From: Candidatus Woesearchaeota archaeon
Lineage (GTDB): Archaea > Nanobdellota > Nanobdellia > Woesearchaeales > JAAOYA01
Direction of reading: 5' to 3'
Assembly: GCA_018221105.1 (NCBI GenBank)
Contig: JAAOYA010000009.1
Coordinates: forward strand, 1-64,000
Length of the DNA: 64,000 nt
A program made the position numbers and the translations under genes. Of the stretch, positions 28,458 to 42,000 are shown piece after piece (position 1 is the stretch's first letter; every line of letters starts with the position of its first letter). The notes below the pieces were generated by a model, which was not told where the DNA came from, did not search any database, and worked only from the letters and a program-made list of their open reading frames with translations.

Positions 28458-29897
28458 ATGAAAATAAAAACATTATTTGTGTTAATGATTTTAGTGTTTT
28501 CAGCAATACTAGTAGTAGCTGACAACCACACTAACAGCACAACAATCAATGACACAACAAACAACACTAACAACGACACAAACCAAACAAACAATGATAA
28601 TCAAACAGACACCAACACTACAGAACCAACAACTACAGCACTATCAATTTGGGATAGTGGAGTATACGAAGTTGGTGAAGACATTGAATTCTTTGCAAAC
28701 TACACAGCAAACAGTACATTAGTACTTGGCGCCGACTGTCAAATAACTTTTGACAATACTAGTTTTGCAATGAGTGAAAACACAGATTATTACAAGTACG
28801 AAAAAGTATTCGATCAAAACGGAACTTTTGACTATAGTGTTATTTGCTCAAAAGAAAACTATACAGATTCAAGCGCTAACAGCACTGTAACAATCATTGC
28901 AGAAGATGATAATGTCACAGAAGAACTGATTAGTTTGACAATTTGGGACAATGGCCCGAAAGAAATCGATGAAGACGTCAAATTCTTTGCAAATTACACC
29001 TACAATAACACATTAGTAATTAATGCTAGTTGTCAAATAACTTTTGATAATGTTACTAGTACGATGCAAGATGATGACGAGTACTACAATTATGAAAGAA
29101 CATTTGATAATAACGGTACCTTCGAGTATTCAGTCAGTTGTTCAAAAGAAGAATATGAGACAAAAAACGCAACTGAAACTGTGACCATAACAGTAGATGA
29201 CGATGACAACCAAACAGGCACTAATGTAACAGACGATTTTGACTTTTCAGAGTGTGGAGTAACACCAGAAAACAGGTATCGATGGGGCATTGACAGAGCA
29301 ATGGAAAGAATTAGTCTTGCATTGACTTTTGGCAAAAGTGCAAAAGCACAAAAAGGCTTAGTGCACGCTCGCGAAAGATTATGCGAAGTACGTTTGATGC
29401 TAACACAAAAAAAGTTAGCACAAGCAGAAAGAGCGCAAAAATCTTATGATAAAAGCCTGAAAAAAGTCAAGCTACGAGTTCGAGAGCACACTGGAGATAA
29501 TGAAACAGAGTTCGAAAATGAAATCGAGACAAAACTAAAAAAGCACGAAAAATACGTCCAAGACTTTGGACAATTACGCCAAAGAATTCAAGGACAATTA
29601 AACAGTGACCAACAAGCAGCACTTGAAAACTTAATCAGTAGCTTTGAAAACAGCACAAACGACTTGCGCGTTGAAGTAGAACAAAAAAAACAGCGCACAA
29701 AAATCAAGATTAGAGCTCGAGAGTTAAGCGGTCAAGAAATAAAAATTGAAATCGAAACAGAAAACGATAGCGATGGCAAAGGCAGCGGTAAAAACAAAAT
29801 CACTGGCAAAGCTGTTTTTGACGTGAACAAAAGTCTTGAAGTGCGAGAGCGCATTAAAGAAAAACTTAAAAACAAAGGTAAAGGAAAAAACAGATAA
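28458..29897 (+). CDS. Secreted protein with two tandem ~90-aa beta domains and charged helical C-terminal region
   Basis: Signal peptide; SIWDSGVYEVGEDIEFFANYT... repeated as TIWDNGPKEIDEDVKFFANYT...; helical KAQKGLVHARERLCEVRLML; ITGKAV near C-terminus. ATG at 28458 with GGAGGT SD. Confidence 0.75.
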   Translation: MKIKTLFVLMILVFSAILVVADNHTNSTTINDTTNNTNNDTNQTNNDNQTDTNTTEPTTTALSIWDSGVYEVGEDIEFFANYTANSTLVLGADCQITFDNTSFAMSENTDYYKYEKVFDQNGTFDYSVICSKENYTDSSANSTVTIIAEDDNVTEELISLTIWDNGPKEIDEDVKFFANYTYNNTLVINASCQITFDNVTSTMQDDDEYYNYERTFDNNGTFEYSVSCSKEEYETKNATETVTITVDDDDNQTGTNVTDDFDFSECGVTPENRYRWGIDRAMERISLALTFGKSAKAQKGLVHARERLCEVRLMLTQKKLAQAERAQKSYDKSLKKVKLRVREHTGDNETEFENEIETKLKKHEKYVQDFGQLRQRIQGQLNSDQQAALENLISSFENSTNDLRVEVEQKKQRTKIKIRARELSGQEIKIEIETENDSDGKGSGKNKITGKAVFDVNKSLEVRERIKEKLKNKGKGKNR

Positions 29898-29978
29898 TTG
29901 TTTTTTCTTTCTTTATTTTTTTCAAAAAAGAATTTTTAATCATTATTTTTATAAACAACAATTCTTTCTAAACCTTTT

Positions 29979-30692
29979 ATGACAACAAATTTTTGGAAAG
30001 TAGTCAATAATGTCATCCGTGACGCTGACATTATTTTAGAAGTATTAGATGCTAGAATGATTAGTGAGACTCGCAATATCGAATTAGAAGACAAAATACG
30101 AAGTGAAAACAAGAAAATCTTGTACGTGATAACAAAAAGTGATTTAGTAGACAAAAAAAGTGTAGAGCGCGCAAAAAAAGAATTAAATCCTGCAGTTTTT
30201 ATCAGTGCAAAAGAACATCATGGCACGACAATTTTACGACACACGATACTAAAAATGACTAGTGAGCGTCCAGTGCGTGTCGGAGTAGTGGGCTATCCAA
30301 ACACAGGAAAAAGTTCATTGATTAACGCTCTAAAGGGCAGTGGTGCCGCTCCAGTAAGCTCAAAAGCAGGCTTTACCAAAGGAAAACAGTTTGTTCGCAC
30401 AAGTAACATACTGCTCATTGACACTCCAGGAGTAATACCTTACAAAGAAGGAGATCAAGAAAAACTAGCTTTAATTGGCAGTGTGAACCCTGAAAAAATC
30501 AAAGATCCGGACATTATAGCTGCAAAAATACTAGCAATGTTTGACGACGTTTACGGCGTCAAAGTAGACGATGAATACTTAGCATTAGAAGAAATAGCAA
30601 TAAAAAAAGGCAAGCTAAAAAAAGGCGGTGAGCCAGACGTTGACGCGCTAAGCAGGATGATTATTCGTGATTGGCAACAAGGAAAACTATAA
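29979..30692 (+). CDS. Circularly permuted GTPase (YlqF/YawG/NGP-1 family)
   Basis: G4-like TKSDLVD precedes G1 GYPNTGKSSLINAL; IDTPGVIPY. Confidence 0.9.
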   Translation: MTTNFWKVVNNVIRDADIILEVLDARMISETRNIELEDKIRSENKKILYVITKSDLVDKKSVERAKKELNPAVFISAKEHHGTTILRHTILKMTSERPVRVGVVGYPNTGKSSLINALKGSGAAPVSSKAGFTKGKQFVRTSNILLIDTPGVIPYKEGDQEKLALIGSVNPEKIKDPDIIAAKILAMFDDVYGVKVDDEYLALEEIAIKKGKLKKGGEPDVDALSRMIIRDWQQGKL

Positions 30693-30717
30693 AAATAGTA
30701 AAGGATTAACCACTAAA

Positions 30718-30918
30718 ATGTTACACAAAGAATTAAACACTAAAAAAATAACAATTTCACAATTACAAGTTAGTCCCGCGCTCACTGACAAGTTCTTAAA
30801 ACAATTAGAGCACCCATCACACCTATTAATTGAGCATTTACAAGAACAAATAGCTTTGAGAGACCAACTATTTGAAGCTGGTGCACACGAGCGAATAAAA
30901 TTACTTTTTAAGAAATAA
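30718..30918 (+). CDS. Small hypothetical protein (66 aa)
   Basis: ATG at 30718; MLHKELNTKKITISQLQVSPALTDKFLKQLEHPS... Confidence 0.5.
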   Translation: MLHKELNTKKITISQLQVSPALTDKFLKQLEHPSHLLIEHLQEQIALRDQLFEAGAHERIKLLFKK

Positions 30919-31245
30919 TCATTTGAAATTGATATCTACAATATCTGGCACAAAAAGACTTAAACTGGATGATTCTTCCTTAAGAGTGCCATCTAAAGTT
31001 ATAGATCCTCTATCATTGCTCATAATCAAATCTATAATAGCTTCCGCGCTTTCTGTGCAAACAACAATCTCGCCTAAACGTGCAAAAACTGTTTCATCAC
31101 TTTGAAAACGATATAAAAACTCATTATTTTTCAATAGCTCAATTGGAACTTGCATTGTATCACCTATAGGTGCTATAGGGTTATATGCTATATGTCTAAG
31201 AGCTGGCGGTAAGCTTTCATAAGTTGCTTTTTGAGTTTCTGGCAT
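30919..31245 (-). CDS. Hypothetical protein (108 aa)
   Basis: Open frame, no overlap with + genes, promoter-like sequence at ~31280 on minus strand. Confidence 0.5.
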   Translation of the reverse strand: MPETQKATYESLPPALRHIAYNPIAPIGDTMQVPIELLKNNEFLYRFQSDETVFARLGEIVVCTESAEAIIDLIMSNDRGSITLDGTLKEESSSLSLFVPDIVDINFK

Positions 31246-31335
31246 TTTTTCACCTGTTACTAATAGTGCACGTCAAGAAAAGTTATATATAAAGTTTCGG
31301 ATAACTTTATAAAATAAACACTCTAAAAACAGTTT

Positions 31336-33138
31336 ATGGGAGGCAGAGTTATAGTACCGGATACTAGCGTGATAATAGAATGCATACTTTCTGCTAAAAT
31401 AAAAGATTTAAGACCTGACAAAATAATCATTCACGAAGCAGTGCTAGCAGAGTTAGAACACCAAGCCAACATTGGAAAAACAATAGGTTTTATCGGGCTA
31501 GAAGAACTACAACAATTACAAGAACTAGCAACACAGTACAATATAGAACTAGAGTTTGCAGGTCAGCGACCAAGCCCTCAAGCAATAAACCACGCAAAAA
31601 GTGGTGAAATTGACGCAATAATTAGAGACTTAGCATATTCTGAAAGTGCAATACTACTAACTGCTGACAAAGTACAAGCGCAAGTTGCAAAAGCAAAAAA
31701 CATTGATGTGTTATTAGAAACAATAATTGTGAAAAAGAAAAAATCAGTATTAGAAGAATACTTTGACAATCAAACAATGAGCGTTCACTTGCGCGAAGGC
31801 ACAAAGCCAACAGCAAAAAAAGGCATTCCTGGAAGTTGGAAACTAGTGATTATCAAGAATAAAACACTCAATGCAAAAGACTTGCGACTAATAGCTCGTG
31901 ATTTAGTGGAGCAAGCCAACAATCGCGATGATAGCTTTGTAGAATTAGAGCGTGATGGCAGTACAATACTACAAATTGGAAAGTTCAGAATAGTCATCAC
32001 AAAACCAGCATTAAGTGATGGTTGGGAAATAACAGCAGTTCGACCAGTAAAAAAACTCTCACTAAATGATTACAAACTATCAACAAAACTATCTGACAGA
32101 ATACAAACGCAAGCTGAAGGAATAATGATAGCTGGAGCGCCAGGACACGGCAAAAGCACATTTGCACAAGCACTAGCAGAACATTACGCTACTAAAAACA
32201 AAATAGTCAAAACAATTGAGGCACCGCGAGACTTACAACTTGACGCTAGCATAACACAATACGCCAAAAGCCACGCCAGCACAGAAGAATTAAACGACAT
32301 GCTACTGTTAACACGGCCTGATTACACAATATTTGATGAATTACGCAACACTGAGGACTTCAGATTATTTAGTGACCTGCGTCTAGCAGGCGTTGGAATG
32401 ATAGGAGTAGTACACGCAACAAACCCACTCGACGCAGCACAACGTTTTATTGGAAAAATAGAATTAGGAGTTATAGCACAAACAATTGACACAATAATAT
32501 TCATACAAAACGGTCAAGTAGCAAAAGCGTTAAGTTTGCAAATGACTGTTAAAGTGCCAAGCGGAATGACAGAAGCAGACCTGGCAAGACCAGTAATAAG
32601 TGTTGAAGACTTTGAGACTGGCAAGTTAGAATTTGAAATTTATTCTTACGGCGAGCAAACAGTAATAATACCGGTAACAAAAGAAGTTCAACCAACAATT
32701 TTGAAGTTGGCACAAAAAACACTACAAGAAAAAATTAGCAAATTACAAAAAGATGCAAAAGTAGAAGTTGTTAGCACAACAAAAGCAATAATTTATTATC
32801 CAAAAAACGAAATAGGAAAATTGCTCGGTGCAAAAGGAGAGCGCATCAAAAGATTAGAGCAAGAACTAGGATTAGCACTTGATGTAATGCCGCTTGACAA
32901 TTATACTGAAACAAGTGAAGGGTTAGATTTCAAATTTTCTAAAACAACAACAAGCCTAATATTCTCATTAGATGATAGTATAATCGGCAAAGAAGTCAAG
33001 ATAATAGTTGGCGGTGATAAGTTAATAGTTGCAAAAGTTAGTAAGAAAGCACAACTCAAAATCAAAAGAAACAACAAAATTGCAAAAATACTAGAAAAAG
33101 CAATAAAAAACAACGAGCAAATAACACTATTGATATAG
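31336..33138 (+). CDS. PINA-type protein: PIN domain + PilT/VirB11-like ATPase + KH domain
   Basis: VPDTSVIIECIL PIN start; Walker A GAPGHGKSTFAQAL; GVVHATNPLDAAQRFIG; C-terminal KH IGKLLGAKGERIKRLEQELG. Confidence 0.9.
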   Translation: MGGRVIVPDTSVIIECILSAKIKDLRPDKIIIHEAVLAELEHQANIGKTIGFIGLEELQQLQELATQYNIELEFAGQRPSPQAINHAKSGEIDAIIRDLAYSESAILLTADKVQAQVAKAKNIDVLLETIIVKKKKSVLEEYFDNQTMSVHLREGTKPTAKKGIPGSWKLVIIKNKTLNAKDLRLIARDLVEQANNRDDSFVELERDGSTILQIGKFRIVITKPALSDGWEITAVRPVKKLSLNDYKLSTKLSDRIQTQAEGIMIAGAPGHGKSTFAQALAEHYATKNKIVKTIEAPRDLQLDASITQYAKSHASTEELNDMLLLTRPDYTIFDELRNTEDFRLFSDLRLAGVGMIGVVHATNPLDAAQRFIGKIELGVIAQTIDTIIFIQNGQVAKALSLQMTVKVPSGMTEADLARPVISVEDFETGKLEFEIYSYGEQTVIIPVTKEVQPTILKLAQKTLQEKISKLQKDAKVEVVSTTKAIIYYPKNEIGKLLGAKGERIKRLEQELGLALDVMPLDNYTETSEGLDFKFSKTTTSLIFSLDDSIIGKEVKIIVGGDKLIVAKVSKKAQLKIKRNNKIAKILEKAIKNNEQITLLI

Positions 33139-33192
33139 AAACTTTTATAAACCATGTCGGGCATTACAGAATAAAAAAGAGGTGAACGTTTA

Positions 33193-35598
33193 GTGGATAA
33201 GCAATCTGCACTTATTTTATGGTTTGACCAGTTGAACATACAAGACGTACCAATTGTTGGCGGCAAGAACGCGTCACTTGGCGAGATGTACTCACAACTC
33301 ATCCCAAAAGGCGTCAAGATTCCTAATGGTTTTGCAGTAACCGCGGCAGCATATCACATTCTACTTGACGAAGCAGGCATTCGTGATAACATAAAAACAA
33401 TACTATCAGATTTAGACACGAAAAATCTCAAAAACTTACAAGAGCGCGGTCACAAAGTACGCCAAACAATACTAAACGCTAAAATTCCACAAGTATTACA
33501 AGACTCCATATTTGAAGCATACCAAAATCTAGAAAAAGAATACGGGCAAAACGTTGACGTGGCAGTCAGAAGCAGTGCTACTGCTGAAGACTTGCCAGAT
33601 GCGTCTTTTGCAGGACAACAAGAAACTTATCTTAATATTCGCGGCGAAGCACAACTACTTGAAGCTTGCAAGAAATGCTTTGCATCACTATTTACAGATC
33701 GAGCGATTAGTTATCGCGTTGACAAAGGATTTGATCATTTCAGTATAGGACTTTCTATTGGAGTGCAAAAAATGGTTAGAAGCGACAAGGCAAGTAGTGG
33801 TGTGATGTTCTCAATTGATACAGAAAGCGGTTTTACAAATGCTGTTTTTATCACAGGATCCTGGGGGCTTGGCGAGAATGTTGTGCAAGGAGCTGTCAAT
33901 CCTGACGAATTTTATGTTTTCAAGCCTACTTTGAAAAAAGGTTTCAAACCGATAATAAGCAAAAAAGTTGGCACTAAAGAAATAAAAATGATTTATAATA
34001 AAGATGGCAACAAACCAACAAAAAATGTTCCAGTAGAGATCAATGAAAGAAAAAAATATGTTGTCACAGATGATGAAATACTAACTCTTGCTAAATGGTC
34101 AGTGATAATTGAAGATCATTACACACAAAAGCGCGGTCAGTACACTCCAATGGACATGGAATGGGCCAAAGACGGGCAAACAAACGATTTATTTATAGTG
34201 CAAGCACGCCCTGAAACAGTACACTCACAACAAAATCATAACATACTAAAAAAATACGTTTTAAAAGGCAGAGGCAGAACACTAATATGCGGTCAAAGTG
34301 TTGGGGAACGAATTGGAGTTGGTGAGGCAAATGTCATAAAAGACGTACACGACATACACCAATTCAAAAAAGGCCAAGTATTAGTGACAGAAATGACAGA
34401 TCCTGATTGGGAGCCAATAATGAAAATAGCCTCCGCAATAGTCACTAATAAAGGCGGGAGGACTTGTCACGCTGCAATAATCAGTCGCGAGCTGGGAATT
34501 CCTTGTGTTGTTGGAACACAAGAAGCAACAACAACAATAAAAAATGGAAGTGACATAACAGTCGATTGCTCTCAAGGAAGCGAAGGCTATGTTTACGCTG
34601 GAGAACTAAAATTTGAAATTGAAGAGCACAATCTTAGCCACATGCCAAAACCCAAAACTAAAATAATGATCAATGTTGGAGATCCAGCAAAAGCATTCGA
34701 GGATAGTTTCTTGCCAAATGAAGGAGTAGGATTGGCACGCGAAGAATTCATCATTAACTCTTACATTAAAGCACACCCAAAAGCATTATTACAATTTAAC
34801 AAGTTAACTGACGAGAAAGCAAAAAAAGAAATTGAAGAATTAACATTTGGTTATCATGACAAAAGATATTTTTACGTTGACAAACTAGCAGAAGGAATAG
34901 CGCAAATTGCTGCAGCGTTTTACCCAAAAAAAGTTATTTTGCGCCTTAGCGATTTTAAAACAGATGAGTACGCAAACCTAATAGGTGGAGCACAGTTTGA
35001 ACCAGAAGAATCAAATCCTATGATAGGATGGCGTGGCGCAAGCCGATACTATGATGACAAATACGTTGAAGCTTTCGGCCTTGAATGCCAAGCAATAAAA
35101 AAAGTTCGTGAAGTCATGGGACTTACAAACATAGTATTAATGGTGCCATTTTGTAGAACTGTAGAAGAAGGCAAAAAAGTCTTACAAACAATGGAGCATT
35201 TTGGACTAAAAAAAGGTAAAGACTTAGAAGTTTATGCGATGTGCGAAATACCATCAAACGTTATACTTGCAGACGAGTTTTTAGAAGTTTTTGACGGTCT
35301 TTCAATTGGAAGCAATGACCTGACACAATTAACACTTGGACTCGATCGTAACAGTGAATTAGTAAGCAAGATTTATGACGAGCGCAATGACGCTGTAAAA
35401 AAATTAATACGGCAAGTCATAGACGTTGCAAACAAGAAAAAAAAATACATAGGTTTTTGCGGTCAAGCACCAAGCGACTTTGAAGAATTTGCAGAATTCT
35501 TAGTTGAAGCTGGAATACAATCAATATCATTAAATCCTGATACAGTAATAAAAACAAGTCAAGTAATTTATAAAAAAGAGCAAGAACTAAAAAAATAA
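33193..35598 (+). CDS. ppsA: Phosphoenolpyruvate synthase
   Basis: GGKNASLGEM; GGRTCHAAIISRELGIPCVVGT; GFCGQAPSD; GTG start with AGAGGTGA SD. Confidence 0.95.
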   Translation: MDKQSALILWFDQLNIQDVPIVGGKNASLGEMYSQLIPKGVKIPNGFAVTAAAYHILLDEAGIRDNIKTILSDLDTKNLKNLQERGHKVRQTILNAKIPQVLQDSIFEAYQNLEKEYGQNVDVAVRSSATAEDLPDASFAGQQETYLNIRGEAQLLEACKKCFASLFTDRAISYRVDKGFDHFSIGLSIGVQKMVRSDKASSGVMFSIDTESGFTNAVFITGSWGLGENVVQGAVNPDEFYVFKPTLKKGFKPIISKKVGTKEIKMIYNKDGNKPTKNVPVEINERKKYVVTDDEILTLAKWSVIIEDHYTQKRGQYTPMDMEWAKDGQTNDLFIVQARPETVHSQQNHNILKKYVLKGRGRTLICGQSVGERIGVGEANVIKDVHDIHQFKKGQVLVTEMTDPDWEPIMKIASAIVTNKGGRTCHAAIISRELGIPCVVGTQEATTTIKNGSDITVDCSQGSEGYVYAGELKFEIEEHNLSHMPKPKTKIMINVGDPAKAFEDSFLPNEGVGLAREEFIINSYIKAHPKALLQFNKLTDEKAKKEIEELTFGYHDKRYFYVDKLAEGIAQIAAAFYPKKVILRLSDFKTDEYANLIGGAQFEPEESNPMIGWRGASRYYDDKYVEAFGLECQAIKKVREVMGLTNIVLMVPFCRTVEEGKKVLQTMEHFGLKKGKDLEVYAMCEIPSNVILADEFLEVFDGLSIGSNDLTQLTLGLDRNSELVSKIYDERNDAVKKLIRQVIDVANKKKKYIGFCGQAPSDFEEFAEFLVEAGIQSISLNPDTVIKTSQVIYKKEQELKK

Positions 35599-35684
35599 CT
35601 TTTTTGCCACAAAATTTATAAAACACAAAAAGCAAAAAAATATTATTCAATGTCTCTTGCGAGGGGAAAAAGAGGTGACCATAA

Positions 35685-37325
<1,641 letters not shown>

Positions 37326-37335
37326 TTTTATTCTC

Positions 37336-39021
37336 ATGAACTCAGACATGCTCGCAGAGCACATCAAAAAAAGCATTAAAAGCGGTATTTCTAAAAAAAA
37401 GACAGTTTATTACTTGCGAGGACTAGGTTATTCAAAACAAAAAATTGTAGCAGGCTACGATGAATACCACAAAAAGCATAACATATTGCAAAAGGCACAT
37501 CACAGAGCGCATTTTATCACTAGTAAAACTGGGATGTACATTGAAGAACTGATACTTTTTGCAATAATTGTGATGAGCGTTCTTGATTTCTTGAATTACT
37601 TGCCAGGAGATATTGACATAGTAAAAAAAGTTTTGTCATGGACAGCAGTAGGCTACCTTATTTACAAAGTGCAACTATCAAATATTTTTTTTGGAGAGCA
37701 CAACAAACGTCATGACAAGTTAATACTAATAACTTTTCTGATATTAATAGTGAAAAAAGTTGTTCATTACAGCATCAGAGTGCGCGAAGAAACAACATTG
37801 CTTTATTATTTTCATGATTTGATAATATCAAACGCTGCAATACTAGAGTACACTGCTTTGATAGCGGGTTCAATACTTTTGTTTGTTCTAGCTTTTTATT
37901 TTGCGATAACAGTAGAGCCACGCTACCCTTCAGTTTTGACAGTGATGCACAATAGTGTCAACAGACCAAAAAACCCGTTAGAGTTAATCACAAGGTTTTT
38001 GTCAATATTTTTTATAATGACACTTTTTTACTTGTTTGTTTTTGATCCTTTGATGGAGTGGATTGCAATAGCTGTTGACGCCCCGCTTATAGTGATAGCA
38101 TTATTTGTCTATATTTTCTTGTTTGCAAAACACGCCAACAAGTTTCACGCTGAAAGCTTTTTGTACAAAGTTGGAACTGTGGGAGAGCGTTCCATCGAAA
38201 AATTTATTGAACTTTTTAAGTATCGTGACACTTTCTTTTTAGGAATAACAGGACTTATTGGATTGCACTTACTCGTTGACATTGGAGTTTTTATCATCCC
38301 ATACATTACAGGTCTTGGCAACGCATTATACTTTGAGCTTACAGGAGCTCACACTCCACTAGTAAAACTTTTGATTGGACAATTGCAAAACACTACGCTT
38401 TTGATTGACAAGATTTTTATTAGCATAGCGTACTTGTTCAATGTCATTGGAATAATAATGCTTTTTATAATGCCATCACTAACATGGTATGTGCTTTACA
38501 CAAAGAAAAAAATTTTCATACCCAAAAGTTTACTAGCATTATTTTTTGCCAGCACAATAGTTTTACTTTTTGCTCCAGTGCTAAAATTATCTTATATTAA
38601 AAGACCTATAACTGAAGGTTTTATAGGTGTGGACATTCAAACAATGACTTTAGCCACTAATGCAATGTTAATACTCTTTATTGCTTTTGGCGTGATGGCT
38701 TTTGTGTACGCTCTTAGTTATTTGCGTTTTGCAAAAAAAACTTTTTTAGTTATTGGAACTATTATAGCAACAAGCATTTTTGGCTATTACATATACTTTT
38801 ATTTTTTATCAACAGCAACTTTTTACTTAGATTCTATGATAGCAGTACAAAATGTACAATTGCTAGCAAACGTTTGGTTATTGTCATTTGTTCAATCACA
38901 AGCTAATAGTTTTCTAGCAAGCACTTTTGCAGTGTTTTTGTTCGCGTCCACTTTATTTTATACAGGTGGAGTAGTATTATTCTTGCTAGAAGTCATTCGC
39001 GGAGCTCACTTATTAGAATAA
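37336..39021 (+). CDS. Polytopic membrane protein with N-terminal helical (UBA-like) domain
   Basis: Many TM segments; N-terminal ISKKKTVYYLRGLGYSKQKIVAGYDEYHKKH. Confidence 0.75.
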   Translation: MNSDMLAEHIKKSIKSGISKKKTVYYLRGLGYSKQKIVAGYDEYHKKHNILQKAHHRAHFITSKTGMYIEELILFAIIVMSVLDFLNYLPGDIDIVKKVLSWTAVGYLIYKVQLSNIFFGEHNKRHDKLILITFLILIVKKVVHYSIRVREETTLLYYFHDLIISNAAILEYTALIAGSILLFVLAFYFAITVEPRYPSVLTVMHNSVNRPKNPLELITRFLSIFFIMTLFYLFVFDPLMEWIAIAVDAPLIVIALFVYIFLFAKHANKFHAESFLYKVGTVGERSIEKFIELFKYRDTFFLGITGLIGLHLLVDIGVFIIPYITGLGNALYFELTGAHTPLVKLLIGQLQNTTLLIDKIFISIAYLFNVIGIIMLFIMPSLTWYVLYTKKKIFIPKSLLALFFASTIVLLFAPVLKLSYIKRPITEGFIGVDIQTMTLATNAMLILFIAFGVMAFVYALSYLRFAKKTFLVIGTIIATSIFGYYIYFYFLSTATFYLDSMIAVQNVQLLANVWLLSFVQSQANSFLASTFAVFLFASTLFYTGGVVLFLLEVIRGAHLLE

Positions 39022-42000
39022 ACCTTCTCTAAAGCTTTATCAACACTTTCTTTTCTCCAACCCAAGCGCTCCAAGCAATGACGTATTGTTGGCTCTCCAA
39101 CATTATCTTGTTTTAAATGATCAATTTCAGGAATCAATTCTGCTGTTTCAAACTCAATATTTTCAATTGCTTTTTGCACTTTTGTCTCTTCTTTTTTAAG
39201 CCTTGCTTCTTCTGCGCGAGCTTCTACTTCTTCTTTTCTAATCTCAGCTTCTTTTTCGTGCAAATGCTCAATTTTTGATCTATTAAAAATCTCTAATGTT
39301 CGATAAAAAACTTTTACCAGTGGAAACTTGCTCATGTTCTCTTTGAACTTTTCAAAATTAAGCTTTTGCGCTACGCGCTTTTCTTCATTTTCTATTATTA
39401 CTTCTTGACTTTCAAGATTTTTTTCAGCGTTATAAATTGCGCGCTCTTCTTTTTTCAGCGCAGTCATTTGACTCATTAGTTCAGACTCTACAATAAAAGC
39501 AGAGTTGAAACGATTAAAAAATACAAAACCCAAAACCACAACAGGCGTGATTAATATTCCAATAATATAGCTTAACCATTTAAGCCAAGGGTTTTGCGAG
39601 AGTCCCCTGTCAGCTATTGCAACATTTTTGAATTGTTTTTTACACTCATCTAACAAGTTCTTATTAATACTGTACGATAGGTCTGTAGTTTCTGTCATAA
39701 TATCAAAATGCCATACTATAAGAGGGTCTGTTTGCTCTACTTCAAAATTCCAATTATTAAAGTGCACTCCAAGCTCTTCTTCAATTTGCTCTGGTGTCAT
39801 GTTAGCCTGCAACAATTCAATAACACACTTTGGAATATCCTCGTAAACACTAACATTGTAAAGTGGTGTTGCCACATCAATTGTTAAATTAACCAATGTT
39901 GTGTTTGTTGAGCTGTTAAAAACAAAACTTCTGTTAGTGCTATAATTTTCTGTTAGTTTTTGAGAGTCCATCTTCAAACTAATACTCTGCCAGTCTGAAA
40001 TCTGATTAGCATCGGCTATTTTGTCAATAATCTCTGAAATGTCATCATCAATATCTAAAACATCATCAACAATACCAGGCGATTCATTAGTTGGAGTGTT
40101 AGTGGTGTTGACAGTGCTATCGCCTGTAATATCTTCAAAACCAGTAGTGTTAGTATTATTATGGACTATGATAGTATTATTATCAGTGTTATCTGGAGGG
40201 GGACTACTGCCACCTCCGCCACCTCCGCCAATGTTTGACGTGCTATCACTACCATCGCAGTCCTGGTCAATGCCATCATCCAATACTTCAGGCGCCCCAA
40301 CATGAATTGTGCTATCAGTATCATCACAATCACCTAAAGTATTAGGATGAGCTAGTTGCGGATAATGAATGTCGCCGTCACCGTCTTCGTAGACGTAAAA
40401 AGTGTTGACAGTGCTAATGCCAACACTTGTTGAATCATTACAAATGACATTCCAATTATGAGCAATAGTTGAATAAGCTAGACCAGTAACATTCAATGTT
40501 GCGTTCGCTGTAGGCGTTAATATTACGCTTTGATTTTGTGCACCATCAACATACAAAGTGCAATTGACTGAAGCGTTATCATCGTCTACTGTGAAGTTAA
40601 GTGTTATGTTATGAGTGTTTGTAAAAACAAAATTATTAATTGGTCGAAGCGCTGTAATAGTAGGACTAATGGGTGATGCGAGAGTAGTAAAATTGTATGG
40701 TCCTTGCTGTGCTGTATTAGTGCTAGGATCCCTACTGCTAACATTATAATAATATAAAGTGCCGGATTGCAAGTTATTGACTTGCACTAAATGATGAGTT
40801 GTGTTGCTGCTAAAATTAGTAGTGCCAGGACCCAATGCTGTTGTAGTGCCAATAAATATTGTTGCAGTAGCATTTTCATCAGTATCCCAAATTATAACAA
40901 CAGACTCGTTAGTGATGCTAACATTTGACACATTACTAATAATTGGTGGCAGTGTATCAGTAATGTTAAAGTAGAAAGTTTGAGAAATATTACTTAACGC
41001 TCCATCATTACAATAAACATTCCAAAAATAAGAGCCATAACTTGCAGTGGTATGCTGCATTGTTGTCAAAGTATTATTTTGTACGCTATCATTGTAGCTA
41101 ACATTAAAATTATTAACTCTTAAAGTACAATTAAAAGTGTTATTGCCACCAATAACTGTAAAATTAAAATTCACAGTTAACGAATCATTTAATTGAGTAT
41201 TAGTTGGTGGAGCGCTAAGATTAATGCTTGGCTGTACAGTATTAACTAACGCTACCTGTGTGACATTAACAAAAAACGTTTTGCTGGTGTTAGTCCAGTT
41301 TTGACTGCCACTATAAACTGCTGTCACAGGGATTATTTTTGAATTATTAAATTCTACTAAGTTATTAATTGGTGTCGTGCCATTATTTACTAGAGTGTTA
41401 TTAACCCATAATTCAAGGTAGCCTTCAGTAGAGTTAACAGTAGCGTCAATTGTCAAGTTAGTGTATTGTAAAATGGTAGTGTTTGACTCTGTATTGTTGA
41501 TTGTTAAGTTCAAGTAAGTTGTAGCTTGAATGACTGTTAAGGTTTGAATACTAGTGTTGTGTTGAGTGTAATTTTGTGATTGTGGAGCCGCGCAAGTAAA
41601 ATTATAAGTTCCAGCTGAAAACCAACTAACATCAATTTCTTCAGCAAGGTTTAGTGTCAGACCATTTCTTACTAGTGTTCTATTAGGCTGTAATGTGTTT
41701 GACGTACAATTAATTGTTACGTTTTGACCGTAAGTTATAGTGCTTGGTATTATTGTAATATTGAACACTGGAGTGGCTCTTTGTATTGTGTAGCTAAAAT
41801 TGATAGTGTTATTCTCATAGCCCGAAGTGTCATTGGCAAAATACTGCCACCCGTAAACTCCTGCTGCTAAAGGTCCAATATTATAATAGTATTCGTTAGA
41901 ACTATTGAATACTGATCGATTAATAGTCCACGGCCCTGTAAAATTGTGCGCTATCCAAACCTGGTCTATGCCACTAGCATCGACCCAAGTAGTGTTAAAC

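Noticed and set aside
33154-33174. Short ATG ORF (MSGITE*) before ppsA
   Set aside because: Starts only a few nt after the TATA-like box, so it would lie upstream of the expected transcription start.
39315-39327. TACCAGTGGAAAC, close to the mini-ORB core TTCCAGTGGAAAC
   Set aside because: Single occurrence inside the coding sequence of the giant surface protein (SKFPLVKVF), ~10 kb from cdc6; likely chance.
40201-40233. Poly-Gly coding tract (also 7713-7740) as a possible repeat element
   Set aside because: Best explained as a protein linker between surface domains, not a DNA-level element.
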